Below are positions 1 to 6,690 of a DNA stretch of 31,378 bases, piece by piece. The notes below the pieces were generated by a model. It saw nothing but the letters and a program-made list of their open reading frames with translations, searched no databases and was not told the DNA's origin. A program made the translations under genes and the position numbers. Numbering within the stretch: position 1 is the stretch's first letter; each line of letters begins with the position of its first letter. Source of the DNA: Suilimivivens sp963650485 (GTDB lineage Bacteria > Bacillota > Clostridia > Lachnospirales > Lachnospiraceae); contig CAVJLN010000031.1 in assembly GCA_963650485.1 (NCBI GenBank), positions 1-31,378 on the forward strand. The letters are read 5' to 3'.

Positions 1-55
1 TAGCTGATATGCACAGCAACTAAAAAATGCAACATTTTGTAATCAAATGTTGCAT
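1..55. repeat. Left inverted repeat with recombinase-type core
   Basis: This is a perfect 55-bp inverted match to 1527-1581. Arms at 27-37 and 45-55 (ATGCAACATTT / AAATGTTGCAT) flank the spacer TGTAATC at 38-44. Read on the minus strand, the same hairpin is followed by a run of T (plus-strand A run 22-27), so it could also end recombinase transcription. Confidence 0.85.
22..55 (-). terminator. Terminator-like hairpin downstream of the recombinase gene
   Basis: On the minus strand an 11-bp perfect stem with a 7-nt loop is followed by six T residues. It lies about 125 bp past the stop codon of the recombinase gene. The same bases form the putative recombination core, so the two roles cannot be separated by eye. 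Confidence 0.45.
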
Positions 56-179
56 TTTAACGTTCACTAATAATATCGGCAAACCACGAAATAACTTTAG
101 GGCACATCTCAAAATTTTTTAACATTTTTTCCATTTTTCTAATAGCAACCAATATCCGGATTTCTTACATTTTCACATA

Positions 180-755
180 CTACAACTTAATTTTCTCAAA
201 TACCTGATCTTTATCGTCCTGATCAATCCCAAGATACCGCCTGGTAATCTGATAGGAGGAATGATTATAAATATCCATCAGCATTGCCGGAGGTACGCTC
301 TGTTTCCACGCATGATAGCCGAATGTTTTCCGCAGGGAATGACAACTGATATGCTCCGGCATTCCGGCATATACGGCCGCCTGTTTGATAATACGATAAG
401 CCTGATATCTGCTTAAAGGCATATCTTTATACTTACGGCTTGCAAAAAGGAACTCATTTGCATGTTTCCGTTTCAGTGAACACTGTTCCAGTGCATGCTG
501 CACTTCTTTATTTATATAAATGGATGTCTGTTTCCCGGTCTTGCTCTCCATTACTTCAATATGCTTCCTGAATTTATTTTTGCCACAATCCCAGACATCC
601 GATACATGCAGCTGCAGGATGTCCGAAATACGCAATGCCGTATTCAGTCCCAGGATAATCAGGGCATAATTCCGTTCCTCCGGAAAAATTTCCAAGTAAT
701 ACTTTTTAAATTGCTTCAGTTGTACCGTTGACCTGATAGGCTGTGTTGTGCTCAT
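180..755 (-). CDS. Short tyrosine recombinase (FimB/FimE-sized invertase-like)
   Basis: This is a 191-residue tyrosine-family site-specific recombinase, which cuts and rejoins DNA through a 3'-phosphotyrosine. All catalytic positions are visible: R42 (in ALRISD), K72 (in SKTGK), H139-x2-R142 (in CHSLRKTFG), H165 (in YNHSS) and Y174 (in RRYLG). At about 190 residues it lacks the arm-binding and full core-binding N-terminal domains of phage integrases. It matches the size of FimB/FimE, which act by DNA inversion. I chose the ATG at 755-753 because an AGGAGAAGGGAG tract precedes it; a TTG at 800 would extend the frame without a good ribosome binding site. A TATAAT (minus strand, 789-794) lies just upstream. 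The gene reads leftward inside the inverted-repeat cassette, away from the hairpin array. Inversion as the reaction is inferred from the flanking sites. Confidence 0.9.
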   Translation of the reverse strand: MSTTQPIRSTVQLKQFKKYYLEIFPEERNYALIILGLNTALRISDILQLHVSDVWDCGKNKFRKHIEVMESKTGKQTSIYINKEVQHALEQCSLKRKHANEFLFASRKYKDMPLSRYQAYRIIKQAAVYAGMPEHISCHSLRKTFGYHAWKQSVPPAMLMDIYNHSSYQITRRYLGIDQDDKDQVFEKIKL

Positions 756-820
756 ATAAACTCCCTTCTCCTGTTCTTTCCATGATCCATTATACGTCAA
801 TTTTCCTATATTCCCTAAAT

Positions 821-1528
821 ATCCTGAACCATGTCAATTCATAAGTTGCCGGATATTTCCTTATAACAAAACGATTCCTATTAGCCGGCAACTTATTTCA
901 TTGAGGGCTTCGCCCTATAAAAAGAGAATTTCAAATAGCCTAATGTGAGCAAGCTCCCACGGCTATTCGGAATTGCTTTTTGCAGGAAGTATCAGAACCA
1001 TGCCAATTCATAAGTTGCAAGCAACTTATTTCATTGAGGGCTTCGCCCTATAAAAAGAGAATTTCAAATAGCCTAATGTGAGCAAGCTCCCACGGCTATT
1101 CGGAATTGCTTTTTGCAGGAAGTATCAGAACCATGCCAATTCATAAGTTGCAAGCAACTTATTTCATTGAGGGCTTCGCCCTATAAAAAGAGAATTTCAA
1201 ATAGCCTAATGTGAGCAAGCTCCCACGGCTATTCGGAATTGCTTTTTGCAGGAAGTATCAGAACCATGCCAATTCATAAGTTGCAAGCAACTTATTTCAT
1301 TGAGGGCTTCGCCCTATAAAAAGAGAATTTCAAATAGCCTAATGTGAGCAAGCTCCCACGGCTATTCGGAATTGCTTTTTGCAGGAAGTATCAGAACCAT
1401 GCCAATTCATAAGTTGCAAGCAACTTATTTCATTGAGGGCTTCGCCCTATAAAAAGAGAATTTCAAATAGCCTAATGTGAGCAAGCTCCCACGGCTATTT
1501 GAAATTTTCTTTTTGCATGGTTCAGGAT
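821..1528. repeat. Outer inverted repeats bounding the hairpin array
   Basis: ATCCTGAACCATG at 821-833 and its exact complement CATGGTTCAGGAT at 1516-1528 enclose the tandem array. Just inside the left one, ATAAGTTGCCGG (841-852) pairs with CCGGCAACTTAT (884-895) across a unique 31-bp spacer. At the unit junctions this pair is reduced to a back-to-back palindrome with only AA between the arms. The whole block is therefore nested palindromes with no open frame of useful length. No coding gene is visible between 756 and 1717. Confidence 0.7.
888..1499. repeat. Tandem array of 4.6 perfect 133-bp hairpin units
   Basis: Units start at 888, 1021, 1154, 1287 and 1420, each exactly 133 bp. The first four appear identical, and the last runs 80 bp before diverging at 1500. 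Each unit holds a small GGGC-TTC-GCCC hairpin. It also holds a long imperfect stem, AAAAAGAGAATTTCAAATAG pairing with the later CTATTCGGAATTGCTTTTT, with a GAGC-AA-GCTC hairpin at its tip. The unit junction is the palindrome ATAAGTTGC-AA-GCAACTTAT. The A tract before and T tract after the long stem give each unit the form of a bidirectional terminator. In the fifth copy the divergent 3' side restores a nearly perfect stem. Because 133 is not a multiple of three, no reading frame crosses the units. Confidence 0.9.
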
Positions 1529-1560
1529 GCAACATTTGATTACAAAATGTTGCATTTTTT
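1527..1560 (+). terminator. Terminator-like hairpin at right end of cassette
   Basis: An 11-bp perfect stem, 7-nt loop and six T residues read rightward. It would stop transcripts leaving the cassette before they reach the ATPase gene at 1718. It is the same sequence as the putative recombination core. Confidence 0.45.
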
Positions 1561-1581
1561 AGTTGCTGTGCATATCAGCTA
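1527..1581. repeat. Right inverted repeat with recombinase-type core
   Basis: This is a perfect inverted copy of 1-55. Arms at 1527-1537 and 1545-1555 flank the spacer GATTACA at 1538-1544, the reverse complement of the left spacer. A T run follows at 1555-1560, so the hairpin also has the form of a rightward intrinsic terminator in front of the ATPase gene. Confidence 0.85.
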
Positions 1582-1624
1582 GTATGTTAGAAAGTAGAAA
1601 AAATATTCTTTGGAAAGCTACTTG

Positions 1625-1708
1625 AAAAAAGTATAAAAAAGTATAAAATAAAAGAAAAAGTATAAAAATGTATAAAGAGATAGAAAAAGTATAAAAAATT
1701 ATAAATGA
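1625..1708 (+). promoter_or_regulatory. AT-rich leader with iterated GTATAAA motifs before the ATPase gene
   Basis: The sequence AGTATAAAA and near variants (TGTATAAAG, AATTATAAA) recur about six times in 80 bp, each containing a TATAAA -10-like hexamer. This is the only sequence between the right inverted repeat and the ATPase start. It may hold the promoter and a repeated binding site, or be low-complexity DNA. No clear -35 partner is visible. Confidence 0.35.
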
Positions 1709-1717
1709 GGTAATCAC

Positions 1718-2803
1718 ATGCAGAATCCATTTACAACTACATTTAGTAAAACTCCGGAATCCACATATATCCATACCAATATGATTGATGAGATATTAGA
1801 GAATTTTTCATATGATAATCCATCAGAGTCTGTTTACAAGATAACTGGAGTCAGAGGATCTGGAAAAACGGTTATTCTGGCGAAAGTAGAGGAGGAATTG
1901 AAAAGCAGTCAAAGTAAATATAGTGACTGGCTTGTCTTTGATGTAAATCCAACCAGAGATATACTGGGACAGATAGCAGCAATGCTTGTAAAGGAAGGCT
2001 ATGGTTCCGTAGATAAAACCACGGGAGTGAATATTTCTGCAACCGTGTTGGGATCAGGTGGAGGTTTTGGATATACAAAAGCGACAAATGATGCTTTTTT
2101 TGATATCGGAGTAGAAATTGAACTGATGGTACAAGCGGTTCAGAAAAAAGGAAAGAAGATTTTGATTGGGATTGATGAAGTATCAAAATCAGAAGAAATG
2201 ATTAAATTTGCATCTGAATATGGAAAATGGCTCAGAGCTGGATATCCAGTGTATTTTGTATGTACGGGGTTATATGAGAACATACAGGAACTTTGCAATG
2301 TGAAAAATCTGACATTTTTTAGAAGAGCGACAACAATTAAAACAGAGCCTTTAAATAGGATAAGAATGACAGAAGTATATAGGAATAAGCTTAATATAAC
2401 CATTGATGAGGCCCGCGAAATGGCAATTATTACCCGGGGTTATGCATATGCTTTTCAGGAATTGGGAGTGTTATATTTTAAGAAATGTGATGATGAAACA
2501 TTGGATGATATAATACTCAGACTGAAGACAGAACTTTATGCTTATTCTTATGAAAAAATATGGGAAGAAATGACGGCAATGGATCGATTTCTCGCAGAAC
2601 TTCTGGTTGAAAAAGAAGAGTATAAACGAGAAGAGGTTCTAAAGCTTATGGGAGATAAAGCAGGAAGTTATTCTATGTATAGGGATCGCCTGGTTAAAAG
2701 AGGTATATTGAATTCAAGACAAGGATATATTTCATTTGCATTACCTTTTTTTGCACAGTATATAAAGGAATATGGTAACTATTCAGAGCCATGCAAAATC
2801 TGA
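1718..2803 (+). CDS. AAA+ ATPase with C-terminal winged-helix region
   Basis: A 361-residue P-loop ATPase of the archaeal-type/ORC-like AAA group that is common and poorly characterised in Clostridia. The Walker A motif is GVRGSGKT at 44-51 and the Walker B is ILIGIDE ending at D153-E154. The C-terminal third (about 285-350) reads as a winged helix-turn-helix (MDRFLAELL...REEVLKLMGD...YRDRLVKRGIL). The start has a GAGG ribosome binding site 8 bases upstream. The gene stands alone after the recombinase cassette. Its last eight codons and stop lie inside an inserted MITE starting at 2775. The sequence past the element suggests the older ending was YGKYSI. The cellular role is unknown; this family often acts in DNA- or signal-linked switches, but nothing here fixes that. 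Confidence 0.8.
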   Translation: MQNPFTTTFSKTPESTYIHTNMIDEILENFSYDNPSESVYKITGVRGSGKTVILAKVEEELKSSQSKYSDWLVFDVNPTRDILGQIAAMLVKEGYGSVDKTTGVNISATVLGSGGGFGYTKATNDAFFDIGVEIELMVQAVQKKGKKILIGIDEVSKSEEMIKFASEYGKWLRAGYPVYFVCTGLYENIQELCNVKNLTFFRRATTIKTEPLNRIRMTEVYRNKLNITIDEAREMAIITRGYAYAFQELGVLYFKKCDDETLDDIILRLKTELYAYSYEKIWEEMTAMDRFLAELLVEKEEYKREEVLKLMGDKAGSYSMYRDRLVKRGILNSRQGYISFALPFFAQYIKEYGNYSEPCKI

Positions 2804-2928
2804 TAAATATGATTGAAATGCTTGCATTTCGGAGCATATTTGACAGATTTTATATGGCGAAGTAACTACATGAGCAAAACATAAGCTGTGAAACAGCGGT
2901 TTTGCGAATGTAGTTCTGAATAGCTTAC
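2775..2928 (+). mobile_element. MITE copy A (154 bp), GTAACTATTCAGA ends, 8-bp target duplication
   Basis: The ends are GTAACTATTCAGA and TCTGAATAGCTTAC (one extra C), flanked by GGAATATG on both sides (2767-2774 and 2929-2936). Two internal hairpins are visible. One has arms AAAATCTG / CAGATTTT with inner AATATG / CATATT and AAATGC / GCATTT. The other has CTACAT / ATGTAG, GCAAAAC / GTTTTGC and GCTGT / ACAGC. There is no open reading frame. The GTAA termini and 8-bp duplication fit the general description of IS66-family ends, so an IS66-type transposase may mobilise it. Copy B lies at 21446-21588. Confidence 0.85.
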
Positions 2929-2986
2929 GGAATATGGTAAATACAGCATATAGTCAGATGTGAATGATGAAAATAAGGAATAGGAT

Positions 2987-3931
2987 ATGTTTGAAAAAGC
3001 TTATGAAAAATGCAGGCTTTGTCCGAGAGAGTGCGGGGTGAACCGGGAGGAAGGACAGGCTGGGTTTTGTCAGATGGACGGGACACTGCGGGTGGCAAGA
3101 GCGGCCTTGCATATGTGGGAAGAACCGTGCATTTCCGGGAAAAACGGTTCGGGAGCCGTATTCTTTTCCGGATGTAACCTAAGATGCGTCTATTGTCAGA
3201 ACTTTGATATTGCAGCCGGTATGAGAGGAAAGGAGATCAGCAGAGAGCGACTGGCAGAAATATTTCTGGAGCTGCAGGAACAGGGGGCAGCCAATATCAA
3301 TCTGGTGACACCGGATCATGATCTGCCGGATATTGTATGGGCACTTCTCAAGGCCAAGGAGCAGGGGCTTCGCATTCCGGTTGTGTATAATGGAAGCGGA
3401 TATGAAAAGGCCGATGTAATTGCAGCATTGGAGGATCTGGTGGACATTTTTCTTACGGATTTCAAGTATATGGACGGGAAATTAGCAGGGAGGCTTTCTC
3501 ATGCAGAGGACTATCCTGAGGTCGCGAAGCGTGCACTGGAACAGATGGTGAAAATAACGGGCGAACCTCTTTTTAATGAAGAGAGAATGATGCAAAAAGG
3601 GGTGATTGTCCGGCATTTACTGCTGCCTGGACATAAGAAAAATGCGAAAGCCGTTCTGCAGTATTTGTGGGAAACCTATGGGGACAAGATCTATATTAGT
3701 CTGATGAACCAGTACACGCCGATGGTGCAGCTTATCTCGCACAGCGGCAATCAGAAGGAACTGGAAGAGGCCGCCCGGCAGGAGCCGCAGCTCATGCGTA
3801 AGGTAACCGCACGGGAGTATGAGCAGGTAGTGGATTATGCATTGCAGCTTGGCATTACCAATGCCTTTATCCAGGAGGGGGATGTGGCGAAGGAGAGCTT
3901 CATTCCGGATTTTGATACGACCGGTGTGTGA
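2987..3931 (+). CDS. PflX-like radical SAM protein (COG1313 type)
   Basis: This 314-residue protein resembles pyruvate-formate-lyase-activating enzymes of the PflX group. The radical SAM cluster motif is C63-x3-C67-x2-C70 (GCNLRCVYC), which binds a 4Fe-4S cluster and S-adenosylmethionine. An N-terminal cysteine set (C9, C12, C16, C28 in CRLCPRECG...GFC) is typical of this group and probably holds extra metal. The protein should be cytosolic and oxygen-sensitive. AAGGA and AGG elements precede the ATG at 2987. No glycyl-radical enzyme partner is adjacent, so its substrate is unknown. It is unlikely to be PflA itself, which is shorter and lacks the N-terminal cysteine cluster. Confidence 0.85.
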   Translation: MFEKAYEKCRLCPRECGVNREEGQAGFCQMDGTLRVARAALHMWEEPCISGKNGSGAVFFSGCNLRCVYCQNFDIAAGMRGKEISRERLAEIFLELQEQGAANINLVTPDHDLPDIVWALLKAKEQGLRIPVVYNGSGYEKADVIAALEDLVDIFLTDFKYMDGKLAGRLSHAEDYPEVAKRALEQMVKITGEPLFNEERMMQKGVIVRHLLLPGHKKNAKAVLQYLWETYGDKIYISLMNQYTPMVQLISHSGNQKELEEAARQEPQLMRKVTAREYEQVVDYALQLGITNAFIQEGDVAKESFIPDFDTTGV

Positions 3932-4150
3932 TGGATCTCTACCTTTTATAATTTCCGGGGGAGATTCCCGTCTGGCCGGTATTTTCTTTTGCCTTTTTGG
4001 TCGATATACTTAACTATAAGGTAATGATTCCGTATTGGTCTGTGAAGGCACAGAACAGTTACGGTATGCTGAATAAGACGCAGTTACAACAAAAAAGGGC
4101 CGCTGCAGCGGGATATGAGTGAGCAGCAGCCGGAAAAGGAGAGCTGGACG

Positions 4151-5884
4151 ATGGAAGATTACATGAAGGAATATTTTGAAAAGCTGGTGACAGCAGAGGA
4201 CATGGTTTATGACCGGTTCCGCAGGAAGGAATCGCTGAACGGACACTGGCATTATGCGGTGGATCAGTACGATACCTGCATCCGGGCAAAATGGTATGAG
4301 GAACATTATTATGATGAAGGAGGAAATTCCCTGCCGGTAGACTTCTCCTTTGATGAATGGGAAATGATGACGCTTCCTTGCAGCTTCAATACCTTTTCGG
4401 ATTTATACAAGCTGTATGACGGCAGTATGATTTTTACGAGAAAATTCCTTTACGTCAGGCAGAAGGATGACGAACGGATGATTTTAAAGATTGGTGCAGC
4501 CAATTATCTGTGCAGAGTTTTTTTGAACAAAAAATATGTCGGCATGCATCGTGGCGGTTCCACACCGTGCTACTTTGATCTTACGGAGCTGTTAGAGCAT
4601 GAGAACCGGATTCTGATTCAGGTGGACAGCACGAGACGCAGCAATCAGGTTCCGACACTGGACACGGACTGGTTTAATTATGGTGGAATTTATCGTGATA
4701 TCGAGTTGATCCGTGTACCGAAGGTTCATGTGAAGGAGTTTAAAATTACGCTGGAGCCGGACAGCAATTTTAAGAAAATCCGTGCATATGTGCGGATGTC
4801 GGAAGAAATCACAGGAACGGCAATTCTGACCATTCATGAACTGGGAATTGAGAAAAAAATTCCGGTTTTAGGAGGACAGGGTGAGCTTTTGTTTGAGGCA
4901 GAACCGGAGGTCTGGTCACCGGAGAATCCGAAGCTTTATGATGTGGAGCTTTCCTGTGAAGGAGACGAAGTACGTGACCGTGTCGGTTTCCGGGAAATCC
5001 GTGTCAAGGGAATGGATATTGTTTTGAATGGGAAGCCGGTTTTCTTACATGGAATCAGCTGCCATGAGGACAGTGTACCAAATGGTAAGGCTCTTACCGA
5101 TGAGGAACGGCTTGAGAATATCCGGATTGCCAAGGAACTGGGATGTAACTTTATGAGAGTGGCACATTATCCGCACCATGAGAGAATGGCACAGCTTGCA
5201 GATGAACTTGGCATTCTTTTATGGGAAGAGGTTCCGGTATACTGGAATATTCATTTTGATTCTGAGGACACTTATCAGGATGCCGAGAACCAGCTGAAGG
5301 AGCTGATCCACCGCGATTATAATCGTGCCAGCGTGATTATCTGGTCTGTGGGAAATGAGAACGAAGATACGGAGCCAAGACTGCAGTTCATGGGAAATCT
5401 GGCCAAATGTGCCCATGAGCTTGATCCTACGAGAGCCGTGTCGGCAGCCTGTCTTGTGAATTTTAAGAAAAATGCCATTGAGGATCGCTTAGAGCAGTAT
5501 CTGGATATCATAGGCTTAAATGAATACTGTGGATGGTATACCGCAGATCTGAAAACCCTGCCTGCACTTTTTGCAAACAGTAAACCCGAGAAGCCGGTTA
5601 TTGTTACGGAATTCGGAGCGGATGCCTATGCCGGACTGCATGGCACGATCAATGATAAGGGAACCGAGGAGTGTCAGGCGTTTGTTTATGAAAAGCAGAT
5701 TGAGACAATCCGGAGCATTCCCTATATTAAGGGAATGACACCGTGGATTCTGTACGATTTCCGCTGCCCAAGAAGAACATCGGTGAATCAGAAATATTAC
5801 AACACGAAGGGACTTCTTTCCGCGGATAAGAAATACCGCAAGCAGGCCTTTTATGTGCTTCAGAATTTTTACCAGGGCTTCTAA
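4151..5884 (+). CDS. uidA: Beta-glucuronidase, glycoside hydrolase family 2
   Basis: A cytosolic GH2 enzyme that hydrolyses beta-D-glucuronides. From the ATG at 4151 it is 577 residues (E. coli enzyme 603). Order: sugar-binding jelly roll, immunoglobulin-like domain, TIM barrel. The acid/base is E403 in WSVGNE and the nucleophile is E487 in VTEFGAD. The N-x-K motif N551-T-K553, which grips the glucuronate carboxylate, separates it from beta-galactosidases. NEYCGWY matches the NRYYGWY region of E. coli GUS. The segment between LWEEVPVYWN and KELIHRD is about 17 residues shorter than in E. coli, so it lacks the active-site loop 1. AAGGAG lies 9 bases before 4151; an in-frame ATG at 4115 has a weaker site. 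No signal peptide. It appears to be a single gene, with no adjacent glucuronide transporter. Confidence 0.88.
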   Translation: MEDYMKEYFEKLVTAEDMVYDRFRRKESLNGHWHYAVDQYDTCIRAKWYEEHYYDEGGNSLPVDFSFDEWEMMTLPCSFNTFSDLYKLYDGSMIFTRKFLYVRQKDDERMILKIGAANYLCRVFLNKKYVGMHRGGSTPCYFDLTELLEHENRILIQVDSTRRSNQVPTLDTDWFNYGGIYRDIELIRVPKVHVKEFKITLEPDSNFKKIRAYVRMSEEITGTAILTIHELGIEKKIPVLGGQGELLFEAEPEVWSPENPKLYDVELSCEGDEVRDRVGFREIRVKGMDIVLNGKPVFLHGISCHEDSVPNGKALTDEERLENIRIAKELGCNFMRVAHYPHHERMAQLADELGILLWEEVPVYWNIHFDSEDTYQDAENQLKELIHRDYNRASVIIWSVGNENEDTEPRLQFMGNLAKCAHELDPTRAVSAACLVNFKKNAIEDRLEQYLDIIGLNEYCGWYTADLKTLPALFANSKPEKPVIVTEFGADAYAGLHGTINDKGTEECQAFVYEKQIETIRSIPYIKGMTPWILYDFRCPRRTSVNQKYYNTKGLLSADKKYRKQAFYVLQNFYQGF

Positions 5885-5951
5885 CTGTTACAGAGATAAT
5901 CAGGGTCATTATTCCTACTTTAAAATTCTGAAAACTTCTGTTAAAATACCT

Positions 5952-5965
5952 GTAACTATTCAGAG
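5952..5965 (+). repeat. Solo MITE terminus in the ABC-transporter leader
   Basis: GTAACTATTCAGAG matches the terminal 14 bases of both full MITE copies exactly, but no opposite end is visible nearby. It sits 20 bases before the start codon of the ABC ATPase and just downstream of TTTAAA-17-TAAAAT, a weak promoter candidate. Confidence 0.5.
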
Positions 5966-5984
5966 ATGAAAGAAGGAGCAGAAC

Positions 5985-6686
5985 ATGAGCTTGGTAGAAT
6001 TTCATGATGTCAGTAAGGTCTATCAGACCGGGGAGGTCAAAATTGAGGCATTACGTGATGTGAACTTTCAGATCGAGGAAGGTGAATTCTGTATTATTGT
6101 AGGAGCGTCCGGTGCAGGTAAGACAACCATATTGAATATTCTGGGCGGAATGGACACGCTGTCCTCCGGACATGTGCTGTTTGACGGAAAGGATATTTCC
6201 GGATATTCCGGAAGAGAACTCACCAACTTCCGCAGATATGATGTAGGCTTCGTATTCCAGTTCTATAATCTGGTAGGAAATCTGACAGCCAGGGAAAATG
6301 TAGAGCTGGCTGCACAGATCTGCAGGGATCCGATTCCGGCTGAGCAGATTCTGACGGAGGTTGGACTGAAGGACCGGATGAATCATTTCCCGGCACAATT
6401 ATCCGGAGGAGAGCAGCAGCGTGTGGCGATTGCCCGTGCCCTTGCCAAGAATCCCAAGCTGCTGCTGTGTGATGAACCGACGGGCGCACTGGATTTCGTA
6501 ACAGGGAGAGCAGTTCTTAAGCTGCTGCAGGATACCTGCAGGAACAATCACAAGACGGTTGTAGTCATCACCCATAATCAGGCTCTGACTGCTATGGCAG
6601 ATCGTGTCATTTCTGTCCGGTCAGGGACGGTGGTTGACATGAAGATAAATAAGACTCCGACAGACGTAGAAGAAATTGACTGGTAA
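5985..6686 (+). CDS. ABC transporter ATP-binding protein (MacB/LolD type)
   Basis: The nucleotide-binding subunit of an FtsX-type ABC system, 233 residues. Walker A is GASGAGKT (about 40-47), the Q-loop lies in FVFQFYN, the signature is LSGGEQQR, Walker B is LLLCDEPTGALD and the H-loop is VVVITHN. GAAGGAG sits 7 bases before the ATG. The stop lies four bases before the ATG of the next gene, the large permease, so the two are co-transcribed and probably translationally coupled. MacB-class systems do not move substrate through a channel; they transmit mechanical force to extracytoplasmic partners. No two-component system adjoins it, so this is not an obvious bacitracin-type (BceAB) resistance module. 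Confidence 0.92.
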   Translation: MSLVEFHDVSKVYQTGEVKIEALRDVNFQIEEGEFCIIVGASGAGKTTILNILGGMDTLSSGHVLFDGKDISGYSGRELTNFRRYDVGFVFQFYNLVGNLTARENVELAAQICRDPIPAEQILTEVGLKDRMNHFPAQLSGGEQQRVAIARALAKNPKLLLCDEPTGALDFVTGRAVLKLLQDTCRNNHKTVVVITHNQALTAMADRVISVRSGTVVDMKINKTPTDVEEIDW

Positions 6687-6690
6687 AATT

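Larger units (their letters stand above)
1..1581. mobile_element. Putative invertible cassette: inverted repeats, tyrosine recombinase and hairpin array
   Basis: Positions 1-55 and 1527-1581 are exact reverse complements. Between them lie one tyrosine recombinase gene (180-755, minus) and a tandem 133-bp array (888-1499). Each inverted repeat contains two 11-bp arms (ATGCAACATTT and its complement) around a 7-bp spacer, TGTAATC on the left and GATTACA on the right. This is the geometry of a tyrosine recombinase core site. The spacers are reverse complements, so the two sites face each other and recombination would invert the segment. The recombinase is the size of FimB/FimE, which invert fimS. 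The left repeat starts at the window edge, so it may extend further and no target duplication can be tested. A non-invertible insertion element is the alternative. Confidence 0.65.

Noticed and set aside
495..731. Plus-strand frame opposite the recombinase
   Set aside because: It is a shadow of the well-supported recombinase gene, with no family features.
888..1499. CRISPR array
   Set aside because: The 133-bp units are identical throughout, with no unique spacers between short repeats and no cas genes nearby.
821..1528. Integron cassette array (attC sites)
   Set aside because: The units are identical, contain no cassette genes and lack recognisable attC boxes. The recombinase is too short for an integron integrase.
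1559..1774. Minus-strand frame of 71 residues
   Set aside because: It lies antisense to the AT-rich TATAAA repeats and the ATPase start. Its composition is a by-product of those repeats and it has no ribosome binding site.
3932..4150. Terminator and promoter between the radical SAM and beta-glucuronidase genes
   Set aside because: A CGGG/CCCG stem of four pairs and a TATAAG box are present, but neither has a proper T tract or a -35 partner at acceptable spacing.
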